The position numbers and the translations under genes are program-made. A DNA stretch of 64,000 nucleotides from Prevotella sp. (GTDB taxonomy: Bacteria; Bacteroidota; Bacteroidia; Bacteroidales; Bacteroidaceae). The notes under the pieces are model-generated. The model did no database searches, was not told the DNA's origin, and saw only the letters and a list, made by a program, of their open reading frames with translations. The stretch lies in NCBI GenBank assembly GCA_016285055.1, contig JAEEPZ010000007.1, forward strand, positions 1-64,000. The letters run 5' to 3'. Positions within the stretch are counted from its first letter, which is position 1; each line of letters opens with the position of its first letter. Below are positions 55,589 through 64,000 of the stretch, piece after piece.

Positions 55589-58500
55589 TCAGCCTTCCAC
55601 GCTGCTGTCTACGGCATAGTCGCTGATGAGTTGGCGGAAGAGTGGCACATGGCTGAGGATGTCGGGCTGCCCCACAACAATCATCTGCTTGCGTGCTCGC
55701 GTGAGTGCGACATTCAGTTTGCGGTCGATGGGTGTGCCCTCTTCGTCGGTGAAGGTGGTGGCTGTGAGGAAGTCGAGCTGATAGCGGTGGCTGACGCCGA
55801 GGGCATAGATGATGACGTCGCGCTGACTGCCCTGGAAGCGCTCCACGGTGTCGATGGTGATGTCTGAGAGTTGGGGGGGGAGAGGTGAGAGGTGAGCGAC
55901 GGCCTGCCGTATGAGGTCTATCTGCCGTCGATAAGGCACGATGACGCCCACGGTCTTCGCCGGGTCGAAATGGTCGCTGGTGAAGCGGAAGATGCGGCGC
56001 AAAAGGTCAGCCACAAGGGAGGACTCATAGGACTCATAGGACTCATGGGACTTATAGGTCTTATGGGACTTACAGGACTCATAGGTCTTATAGGACTCAT
56101 AGGACTTATGAGGGAGGAAGAGCACGCGGCGGGTCTTTAGTAGTTCGTCGAGGGCATCCTCGGAGGGGAGGGCATAGCCGATGGAGGTGTCCTGCTGGTG
56201 AGGCAGAGGCACGGCGTGCAGCTGCTCCTCCTGATAGAAGTGCTGCAGAGGGAAGAGCGCCACGTCGGGATGCATGCGGCCATGAGCGTGCAGCACGCCG
56301 GTGAACTGCGTGCGGCCCTGGCGATGCTCCCAGCGCAGCAAGCGCTCGAAGAGACTCTGACGGCAGTCCTCCAGACCGATGCCGCGCAGCAGCGGCTCGG
56401 TGACGGCGCTCTGCTCGGGCGGCTGCTGCACCACGGCCGGTAGCTGCTTGTGGTCGCCGACAAGGACGAAGCGCTCCACCGATGCGCTGCTCAGCAATCC
56501 GATGAGCGACGGCTCGAGTATCTGCGACGCCTCGTCGATGATGGCCATCGAGAAATGCTTGATCTGCAAGATCCACGGCTGTGCCTGCAGCATCGATGTG
56601 GTGCTGACGATGATGGGCGTGCTGCTGATGAGCTGCCGGGCATCGTCAAGGCGACGGGTGTCGGCCAGTGCCGTGTCAAGCAGATGGTCGTGGAAACGAG
56701 GGTTGCACGAGGCGGCCTTGCCTATGCGCAGAAACGGCAGGCAGGCATCGGTAAGCATGGCACATATCTCGTCGACAGCACGGTTGGTATAAGCGGCTAA
56801 GAGAACCCCGCCTCCTGCCTCCTCCATGACCATGAAGCGCAATGCCATAGAGGTCTTGCCCGTTCCTGGCGGGCCTATCAGCAGGAAGTAGTCGCGGGCC
56901 TGTTTCACCTTCAGCAGCACGTCGTCGTAGTCGGGATGATAGCTTCGCGACAGCTGCAACGACGTGTTGGCCTCGGGTGCTCGCTGCCCCATGAGCAGGT
57001 CGCGGCGGCGCTGGTCGGCATTGGCAAAGGCATAGAGTGCACGGATGTCGGCGTTGGTGCCCGTGTCGCTGCCGCTGTGTTCGATGGCCCAGTAGCGGTT
57101 GGCGTCAGCATGGAAGAGGACGTCGGGCTGCTCGTCGTTGAGCACGATGACAGCCTCCTGTTGGTCCAACCGCTCCAGCGTTCCCTTGAAGAGGATGCTG
57201 TTCCGCGCGTCCGGCTCGTCGGTGAAGCTGTAGAGGTAGACCATGTCACCGGGGCGGAAGTTGGCCCCGGCACCGGCCCCCCCGCCCCCCCTAGGGGGGG
57301 GTGATAGGCTGAGGGTCGCTTCTAAGGAGGGGGAAAGGACGCTCAAGGTGACACGCTTTCTTTCTGCCTCCATCCTCCCCCCCTTGGGGGGGCCGGGGGG
57401 GGCTGCTATAATCATATTCCCTGACTCTATCTTCTCCTGATACGACATCTGCCACAGGTCGGCGGTGCAGCCGCCGGCATGGTGCAGACTCGTCTCGCTG
57501 CTGCCCACCTTCTGCGCACACTGCTCGCGGTAGACGAAGGTGAGCATACGCTCCACATAGGCGCGCTCTATCGGACTGAGACTAGCGAACTGATATCTGA
57601 GCTTTTCTATTTCTGGCAACACATAGTGATGGAAGAAGCCATCGCGCGCGATACCTTTATATATAATGTCAGCATTGAGCAAGGGCAGGATGCGCCCGAA
57701 ACCGTCGCGGGCGATGAGCAGCTCGGTGGCCACTATCTGGTTGCGCAGCATCAGAGCCTCGCGCAGCAGGGTGCGGTAGTAGTTGACGGTGAGCAGGCCC
57801 TGGGCGGCAGGATAGCGCGAGTAGAGCAGGCGGATGTCTACCTGACGGTCGCTGAGCCCGAAGTTATAGCGCAGCACGCCATAGTAGAGCAGCAGCTGCA
57901 CGTAGTGGTTCTCCAACTGCAGGCCGTGGCTGTCGTGGCTTTGGTACTCAATCTTCCTGTTGCGGCCTGACTTCTGCTCCACTAAGAGAGTGTTGAGAGT
58001 TGAGTGTTGAGAGTTGAGAGATGAGTGTTGAGAGTTAAGAGATGAGTGTTGAGAGTTGAGAGACGTTTGTTGGGGGGTGAAGGATGTGGTCATCAGGTCT
58101 ACGCGACCTTGTAGCCCTAAGCGCTCACAGACGAAGGAGGCTTCGAGCAGGGGCAAACAGGCGCAGCCATTCCCCTCCTTTTCCAAAGGAGGGGTTAGGG
58201 GTGGTTTGTCAATACTGTTACAACCTTTTTCCAAAGGAGGGGTTAGGGGTGGTTTGTCAATACTGTCATAACCTATTCCCAGCATCTTTACCGCCTCCCG
58301 GATATTCTTCATCTGCTCGGCAGCCTGCTGTCGGAACTGGTCGGCGTTGAAGTCTTCGCAGGCGCAGAAGCAGAGGGCCTGCTCGCGGAAGGAGCGCTGC
58401 AGCGATTCGGCCAGCGTGGCTTTGTCGCCTCGGCTGATGACATCGTCGAGGGCCGTGCCGGCAAAGTTACCCAGCAGCGTGGCCTGCGTGTTAGGCTTCG

Positions 58501-59218
58501 GCTTCAGCCGGTTGACGGTGTAGAGCAGCGTGTGATGGCCGTAATCGGTGAAACAGGCGGCCAGCGAGGAGATGTCAATCAAGAAATCGGGCTCTACAAC
58601 CACATTTCCCGGGATGATGACGCTGCCTCCTCCCTCCTCGTTGGTAGAGGTGTCGGCAGTGACGCTGTTGTCGAGCAGGTTCAGCTGCATCCCCGGCCGC
58701 AACACCTTCTGCAGATAGGCGAAGTCGCGTCCCTCGGCGGTGTTGCGATAGTCGATGACGATGGGCCCGTCGGCCGTGTCGGCATAGACAGCACTGGGCG
58801 TGACGCGGCTGACAATGCAGCGCACATAGTCCTTGTTGATGCGCAGGCCCCGCTTGTGCTGCCGCTCATCGGCAGGCAGCAGCGGCACCAACTGAGAGGA
58901 AATGTCGACGGCGAAGACGGCAGAGACGAGGCGCGCCACAGCCTTCACGTCGTAGGGCCAGAAGGCCGCGTCGACAGGTGCGCCGGTGTTGGTGTGGCGG
59001 CGAGCGTCCTGCAGGTCGCGCGTCTGGGCCGGCGAGAGGTGCAGATGCTTGCAGAGATAATCGACCTGGGCAAACAAATTGCCGAAGGCACCGCCCTGAC
59101 GGCGGCAGCCTTCGGCACAGCATAGTCGGAGCACCTCATGCAGGCGGCGTGTGGCATCGGCCGACGGCTCACCTGCAATCAGTTCGGCACAGATGTCGAA
59201 AAACTCAGAAGCATCCAT
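55589..59218 (-). CDS. Dna2/UPF1-like SF1 helicase with Cas4-type nuclease domain, repeat-expanded
   Basis: 1209 residues. A PD-(D/E)XK (Cas4-like) nuclease is indicated by CERLGLQGRVDLM (Asp, about 370) and LLVEQKSGRNRK (ExK, about 416), followed by QLLLYYGVLRYNFG (Q-x-x-x-Y box). The SF1 helicase has Walker A GPPGTGKTS (about 780), MAIIDEASQ (motif II), VGDHKQLPAVV (III), TVERFQGSQRDVII (V) and NVALTRARKQMIVVG (VI). It would unwind and trim DNA ends or flaps. Four in-frame repeat blocks lie at about 318-351, 378-410, 602-651 and 1036-1066; the second separates the two parts of the nuclease site. Confidence 0.82.
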   Translation of the reverse strand: MDASEFFDICAELIAGEPSADATRRLHEVLRLCCAEGCRRQGGAFGNLFAQVDYLCKHLHLSPAQTRDLQDARRHTNTGAPVDAAFWPYDVKAVARLVSAVFAVDISSQLVPLLPADERQHKRGLRINKDYVRCIVSRVTPSAVYADTADGPIVIDYRNTAEGRDFAYLQKVLRPGMQLNLLDNSVTADTSTNEEGGGSVIIPGNVVVEPDFLIDISSLAACFTDYGHHTLLYTVNRLKPKPNTQATLLGNFAGTALDDVISRGDKATLAESLQRSFREQALCFCACEDFNADQFRQQAAEQMKNIREAVKMLGIGYDSIDKPPLTPPLEKGCNSIDKPPLTPPLEKEGNGCACLPLLEASFVCERLGLQGRVDLMTTSFTPQQTSLNSQHSSLNSQHSSLNSQHSTLNTLLVEQKSGRNRKIEYQSHDSHGLQLENHYVQLLLYYGVLRYNFGLSDRQVDIRLLYSRYPAAQGLLTVNYYRTLLREALMLRNQIVATELLIARDGFGRILPLLNADIIYKGIARDGFFHHYVLPEIEKLRYQFASLSPIERAYVERMLTFVYREQCAQKVGSSETSLHHAGGCTADLWQMSYQEKIESGNMIIAAPPGPPKGGRMEAERKRVTLSVLSPSLEATLSLSPPPRGGGGAGAGANFRPGDMVYLYSFTDEPDARNSILFKGTLERLDQQEAVIVLNDEQPDVLFHADANRYWAIEHSGSDTGTNADIRALYAFANADQRRRDLLMGQRAPEANTSLQLSRSYHPDYDDVLLKVKQARDYFLLIGPPGTGKTSMALRFMVMEEAGGGVLLAAYTNRAVDEICAMLTDACLPFLRIGKAASCNPRFHDHLLDTALADTRRLDDARQLISSTPIIVSTTSMLQAQPWILQIKHFSMAIIDEASQILEPSLIGLLSSASVERFVLVGDHKQLPAVVQQPPEQSAVTEPLLRGIGLEDCRQSLFERLLRWEHRQGRTQFTGVLHAHGRMHPDVALFPLQHFYQEEQLHAVPLPHQQDTSIGYALPSEDALDELLKTRRVLFLPHKSYESYKTYESCKSHKTYKSHESYESYESSLVADLLRRIFRFTSDHFDPAKTVGVIVPYRRQIDLIRQAVAHLSPLPPQLSDITIDTVERFQGSQRDVIIYALGVSHRYQLDFLTATTFTDEEGTPIDRKLNVALTRARKQMIVVGQPDILSHVPLFRQLISDYAVDSSVEG
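56021..56110. repeat. 9-bp tandem repeats inside the helicase gene (Ser-Tyr-Glu/Lys run)
   Basis: About ten GACTCATAG/GACTTATAG-like units code KSYESYKTYESCKSHKTYKS and onward. The units are multiples of 3, so copy changes keep the frame. It lies between helicase motifs III and V. Confidence 0.85.
57265..57410. repeat. GC-rich palindromic repeats inside the helicase gene
   Basis: Two CCCCCCYWRGGGGGGG-type palindromes about 100 bp apart code SPPPRGGGG and PPGPPKGG. The segment between them reads like a linker. Confidence 0.75.
57988..58063. repeat. CTCTCAACACT-type repeats between nuclease motifs of the helicase
   Basis: Units of about 21 bp (7 codons) code SLNSQHS three to four times, directly between catalytic Asp and ExK of the nuclease. 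Confidence 0.8.
58165..58265. repeat. two 48-bp tandem units in the helicase gene
   Basis: CCAAAGGAGGGGTTAGGGGT and 28 further bases occur at 58183 and again at 58231 (exact 48-bp, 16-codon spacing), coding DKPPLTPPLEKGCNSI twice. The block starts with GCGCAGCCATTCCCCT, shared with the proB-proA hairpin. Confidence 0.85.
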
Positions 59219-59239
59219 CCGTGATTCTATGTCGCACTG

Positions 59240-60901
<1,662 letters not shown>

Positions 60902-60910
60902 AAGTCTAGT

Positions 60911-61468
60911 TTATTCTACTGTAAATGCTAAGAATTTTACAGGTTTGTCGCCCACGGCCAACATGCCGTGCGGCTTTGTGGAGTCGAAGTAGATGCTGTC
61001 GCCCTCCTCCAACACAATGGTCTTGCCGCCGATGTACAGCTCCATCTTGCCCTCCAGGATGAGGTTGAACTCCTGGCCCTGGTGCGTGTTCTTATAGATG
61101 GTGCTGACGCCGGGCTTCGGCTCGACGGTGACGATAAACACGTCGGCCTTGTGACCGACGAAGCCAGAGACAAGGCTTTGATACTTGTAGGCCTTGGTAC
61201 GCTCAATGCTCACGCCCTGCCCTTTGCGCACCACGAAGTAAGACTTCATGTGGGGCGTCTCGGCAAAGATCAGTTCCTCCGTAGAGATGCCATATTTGTG
61301 GGCTATCTTCATCAGGTTGGAAATGGTGATGTCGGCCTCGCCCTTTTCTATTTTCTCATACTTCTCCGGGTCAATGCCGATGGTCTCGGCCATCTCGCTC
61401 ACCGGAATGTCGAGAACGTCGCGCAGTCCGCGCAAGCGCTCTCCAATCTGTTTCAGTTGGTCTTCCAT
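60911..61468 (-). CDS. XRE-family regulator with cupin domain
   Basis: 185 residues. N-terminal helix-turn-helix (IPVSEMAETIGIDPEKYEKI, about residues 20-45) and a C-terminal cupin (GQEFNLILEGKMELYIGGKT and FDSTKPHGMLAVGD, about 128-180). Such proteins sense a small ligand in the cupin and control nearby catabolic genes. The acyl-CoA ligase after it is the likely target. A 12-bp palindrome CATCACGTGATG (61543-61554) about 75 bp upstream is a candidate operator. Confidence 0.88.
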   Translation of the reverse strand: MEDQLKQIGERLRGLRDVLDIPVSEMAETIGIDPEKYEKIEKGEADITISNLMKIAHKYGISTEELIFAETPHMKSYFVVRKGQGVSIERTKAYKYQSLVSGFVGHKADVFIVTVEPKPGVSTIYKNTHQGQEFNLILEGKMELYIGGKTIVLEEGDSIYFDSTKPHGMLAVGDKPVKFLAFTVE

Positions 61469-61542
61469 ATTGCTTTGTTCAGTTGGTGCTATGCTATTTT
61501 ACTTGGTTTATTCATGCCTTTCCCATGTCCCTGTATTGGCAG

Positions 61543-61554
61543 CATCACGTGATG
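61543..61554. promoter_or_regulatory. palindrome CATCACGTGATG upstream of the XRE-cupin gene
   Basis: Perfect 12-bp palindrome in the gap between the regulator gene (start 61468) and the cyclophilin stop (61563). A likely place for autoregulation. Confidence 0.45.
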
Positions 61555-61562
61555 ATAACAGG

Positions 61563-62252
61563 TTATAACACTTTCGCGCTAAGGATGCGTATGTCGTCGA
61601 CCGGGCGGTTGTAGTCGTCGGTAAACGCCTGCTGAATGCGGTCGACCACCTCCAGCCCCTCTGTCACTTCGCCAAACACGGTGTACTGGCCGTCCAGATG
61701 GGGCGTGCCGCCTGTCTTGCGGTAGAGGTCCATGATCTCGGGTGTCATCACGACGCGGTGATTGGTCATCGCATCAAGGCGCTCACCTACCGACTTCAGC
61801 TCGTTGGTGGAGAAGGTCGTTCCCCAGACGATGTAGAACTGGCAGCCGCTGGAGCGCCGCTCCGGGTTCACGTTGTCGCCCTTGCGTGCCATGGCCAAGA
61901 CGCCACGGCGATGGTGGTGCAGCAGACGTCCGTCGGCGGCATAACACTCGGGCGCAATGGTATAGCCGTTGTCGCCTCGGCCTAACGTGATGCCCGGCTC
62001 CGCATGACGGCTGACAGGGTCGCCGGTCTGAATCATAAAGTTCTTGATGACGCGGTGGAACAGCAGCGAGTCGTAGAAATGCTCGTTGACAAGGCGCAGG
62101 AAGTTGTCACGGTGCAAGGGTGTGTCGTCGTAGAGCGTCACGAGGATATTGCCTGCGGTGGTCTCGAGCAACACTTGCTTCGACTGTCCCGTCATAGGAA
62201 CAGCACCGAGAAATGTGAACAGGAACAACAGAACAGTCAGCTTTTTCTTCAT
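61563..62252 (-). CDS. exported cyclophilin-type peptidyl-prolyl isomerase
   Basis: 229 residues. Signal peptide LTVLLFLFTFLGAVPMTG, cleaved before QSKQ. The fold reads LLETTAGNILVTLYDDTPLH, FHRVIKNFMIQTGDP (catalytic Arg and Phe), GVLAMARKGDNVNPERRSSG-CQFYIV and GQYTVFGEVTEGLEVVD. It helps fold proteins in the periplasm. Two small insertions (around HHHRRGVL and MTPEIMDLYRKTGG) are usual for the Bacteroidetes branch. Confidence 0.92.
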   Translation of the reverse strand: MKKKLTVLLFLFTFLGAVPMTGQSKQVLLETTAGNILVTLYDDTPLHRDNFLRLVNEHFYDSLLFHRVIKNFMIQTGDPVSRHAEPGITLGRGDNGYTIAPECYAADGRLLHHHRRGVLAMARKGDNVNPERRSSGCQFYIVWGTTFSTNELKSVGERLDAMTNHRVVMTPEIMDLYRKTGGTPHLDGQYTVFGEVTEGLEVVDRIQQAFTDDYNRPVDDIRILSAKVL

Positions 62253-62305
62253 AAGAGAAATGACGTAAGAATTAGAAAGATACTATCGGAAAGCAGCGAT
62301 GCATG

Positions 62306-63367
62306 TCATTCCCAGATTACCTGCACGAGTGTCTGCCCTACGGCTTTCAGCGTGTTCTTGTCGATGTGCTGCATGTCGTCGCTGACGGTGTGCCAGGTGG
62401 GTCCGAAGGAATTGTCGCTGTAGGGGTAATAGGGAATGATGTCGATGCAGGGAATCTTTGCTATCTCATTCACAGGCAGATGGTCGTCGGTGATGGCGCC
62501 GTTTTCCTCTTGGAGGAAGTAGCCGCTGTATCCTGCTGTTGCTGCGGCCCGCCACACGCGGTCAACGACGGGGTTGGCATACTTCGTGGAGAAATACTCG
62601 CGATAGAAGCGTGCCTGCTGGCCGCCCACCATGTCGAGGAGGATGCCGAAGCGTGCCTTGTAGCCGGTCTTGTGCGGATTGGCGGCCCAGTATTGCGAGC
62701 CCAGGCACCAAGAGTCGCCGTCGCCGTGGTCGCCCCAGTCCTCGGCGTCGAAGCAGATGAAGTCTATGCCAAAAGCCCCGCCTGCGGCCCCCGTGGAGGC
62801 TTCATTTGGTTTGTCGGCGGGCTTCCCAGCATGAGTGTCCCCCTCGGGGGACGAAGGGGGGGCTTCGCGGGCCAACAATCTGGCCAGCTCGAGCATGACG
62901 GCCACGCCGCTGGCGCCGTCGTTGGCGGCCATGACGGGCTTCGAGTGGTTGGCTTCATCGGGGTCGTTGTCGGCCCAGGGGCGGCTGTCCCAGTGGGCGC
63001 AGATGAGGATGCGGTCGGCGAGCTCGGGCTTGTAGCTGGCAATGATGTTGTTGGCCAGGAGCGGTGTGCCGTCGAAGCCTTTCACGGTGGTGCGCTGTTC
63101 GGTCACCTGCAGGCCGTAGTCCTGAAACTTGCGGGCTATCCATTGTCCACACTGCTCGTGGGCCTCGCTGTTCATGGTGCGCGGGCCAAAGGCACACTGC
63201 GCCTGACAGAAGGCATAGGCAGAGTCGGCGTTGAAGCTGACGGACACGGGAGCAGGCTGCCGGGACTCTGTAGACGAAGCTTGGGTGTTCACCTTCGAGC
63301 CGCCGCAGGCATAGAACGTCAAGGCCAACGTCAGGGTTAACGCCATGTATATCATTCGTGTTTTCAT
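62306..63367 (-). CDS. M28-family glutaminyl cyclase-like lipoprotein
   Basis: 353 residues. Lipobox LTFYACGGS. Zinc and active-site landmarks: ILICAHWDSRPWADND, MAANDGASGVAVM, FICFDAEDWGD, GILLDMVGGQ and TWHTVSDDMQHID. This pattern fits the bacterial animal-type glutaminyl cyclases described in oral Bacteroidetes, which turn N-terminal Gln into pyroglutamate. An aminopeptidase is the alternative. Residues about 165-199 (PPSSPEGDTHAGKPADKP and on) are a low-complexity insert from palindromic GC-rich DNA. Several exported proteins in this window have Gln directly after the predicted signal cleavage site. Confidence 0.85.
   Translation of the reverse strand: MKTRMIYMALTLTLALTFYACGGSKVNTQASSTESRQPAPVSVSFNADSAYAFCQAQCAFGPRTMNSEAHEQCGQWIARKFQDYGLQVTEQRTTVKGFDGTPLLANNIIASYKPELADRILICAHWDSRPWADNDPDEANHSKPVMAANDGASGVAVMLELARLLAREAPPSSPEGDTHAGKPADKPNEASTGAAGGAFGIDFICFDAEDWGDHGDGDSWCLGSQYWAANPHKTGYKARFGILLDMVGGQQARFYREYFSTKYANPVVDRVWRAAATAGYSGYFLQEENGAITDDHLPVNEIAKIPCIDIIPYYPYSDNSFGPTWHTVSDDMQHIDKNTLKAVGQTLVQVIWE
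62768..62875. repeat. GC-rich palindromic insert inside the M28 gene
   Basis: CCCCCTCGGGGGACGAAGGG and GCCTGCGGCCCCCGTGG flank a segment coding Pro/Gly/Ala-rich linker in the middle of the catalytic domain. Confidence 0.6.
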
Positions 63368-63437
63368 CTGCTGATTAGTCTTTTTTTCAAGTTACGCTAT
63401 TGTCTTTAACTCCTTTAACTCCACGACTAGCGAAAGC

Positions 63438-64000
63438 TTAGTCATTGTTCCTTGTACTTTGCACTTGTTTCATCACTCTGAGGAAGTTGCCGCCCCATAT
63501 CTTCTGGATGTCGTCGTCGTTGTAGCGTCGCTGCAACAGCTGGCGGGTGAAGTTGAGAAGCTCGCTGGCATCGGCCAAGCCCGGCACGCCGCCGTCGCCG
63601 TCGAAGTCGGTGCCTAAGCCTACATGGTCGATGCCCATCACCTGGACGGCGTGGTCGAGATGGGCCATGACGTCGAGGATGGTGGCCTGACTGTCGGTGC
63701 GAAGGAAGCCGGGGTAGACAGTAATCTGGCAGACACCACCCTTCTTGGCCAAAGCGCGCATCTGGTCGTCGGTGAGGTTGCGGGGATGGTCGCAGAGGGC
63801 GCGACAGGAGGAGTGGCTGCACACAATGGGCGTCGCCGAGATGTCGAGGGCATCGTAGAAGCTCTTCTCATGGGCGTGGCTCAAGTCTACCATCAGGCCC
63901 AGGCGGTTCATCTCATGTATCACCTCCACGCCGAAGGGGCTGACGCCTTGGTGAAGATGGCCATTGCTCCCTTGAGCGGGGGAGGGTGCTGAAGGCTGAG
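63438..64000 (-). CDS. M19 membrane-type dipeptidase, C-terminal part (runs off the window)
   Basis: The last 187 or so residues. HQGVSPFGVEVIHEMNRLGL, VDLSHAHEKSF (zinc His), CSHSSCRALCDHPRNL (zinc His), HVGLGTDFDGDGG and a C-terminal IWGGNFLRVM mark the M19 family, which hydrolyses dipeptides. No start is seen: the frame stays open to the right edge, and the ORF track's start at 63929 is internal. At the edge the frame reads QPSAPSPAQGS, coded by CTCCCCCGCTCAAGGG-like DNA, again a palindromic-repeat-type insert. Confidence 0.88.
   Translation of the reverse strand, partial: QPSAPSPAQGSNGHLHQGVSPFGVEVIHEMNRLGLMVDLSHAHEKSFYDALDISATPIVCSHSSCRALCDHPRNLTDDQMRALAKKGGVCQITVYPGFLRTDSQATILDVMAHLDHAVQVMGIDHVGLGTDFDGDGGVPGLADASELLNFTRQLLQRRYNDDDIQKIWGGNFLRVMKQVQSTRNND

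Noticed and set aside
56021-58265. CRISPR or VNTR outside genes at the helicase locus
   Set aside because: All repeat blocks stay in one open frame between recognisable helicase and nuclease motifs; they are intragenic repeats.

Overview
The window looks like a Bacteroidales chromosome, most likely Prevotellaceae. Supporting signs are promoters of the TTTG-N19/20-TAnnTTTG type, a PorP-GldK-GldL-GldM-GldN type IX secretion (T9SS) operon, a secreted protein with a T9SS-type sorting tail, an ArgF'-type acyl-ornithine carbamoyltransferase, and signal peptides that nearly all end just before a Gln. Species cannot be fixed from the sequence.

Bases 1-483 are the start of a leftward tyrosine recombinase cut by the window edge. 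From about 768 to 27535 lies a roughly 26.8 kb AT-rich integrated element. It sits in the 3' end of tRNA-Ser(UGA): the 13 nt of the tRNA 3' end are repeated at 768-780. Its left arm (plus strand) has integrase, a DUF3853 protein, an AAA/RepA-like ATPase, small coupled genes, a Dam-like adenine methyltransferase, a primase-like protein and a GIY-YIG homing endonuclease. The middle (minus strand) holds a cargo trio: a secreted YD-motif protein, a membrane protein with an N-terminal SHOCT domain and a membrane protein with a C-terminal SHOCT domain. Then comes a long minus-strand run of small proteins, a serine recombinase, a PD-(D/E)XK exonuclease, a Sak/DUF1071 single-strand annealing protein and a DUF3871 protein. 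The right arm carries a predicted T9SS-exported protein with a 53-residue peptide gene behind it, then umuC and umuD. I see no relaxase, conjugation genes or phage structural genes.

Right of the tRNA the sequence becomes GC-rich chromosome. mutS2 and tRNA-Ser are transcribed divergently from near mirror-image promoters. On the minus strand from 41897 to about 30382 runs a long gene series: an UmuD-like S24 peptidase with an extra C-terminal domain, then porP, gldK, gldL, gldM, a lipoprotein/beta-barrel protein, gldN, a TonB-like protein, a PfkB kinase and a guanine deaminase. Divergent from it are an ArgD-like aminotransferase, an Rpn-family nuclease, proC, cysS, a Fic protein, two Cys4 proteins (one with a TonB domain) and a radical SAM activase. 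The divergent gap contains four 17-bp palindromes repeated exactly every 22 bp.

The right end (minus strand) has proB-proA-(SpoIIE-type phosphatase)-argF'-terC, a very large Dna2-like helicase/nuclease, an AMP-forming acyl-CoA ligase with an XRE-cupin regulator, a cyclophilin, a glutaminyl cyclase-like M28 protein and a partial M19 dipeptidase. A recurring theme on the chromosomal side is short word-like or GC-rich palindromic repeats. They sit between genes and also in frame inside otherwise conserved proteins (MutS2, CysS, ProA, the helicase, the M28 protein and the dipeptidase).

Limits: domain calls were made by eye, without searches. Start codons were chosen from context and can differ from the ORF track.
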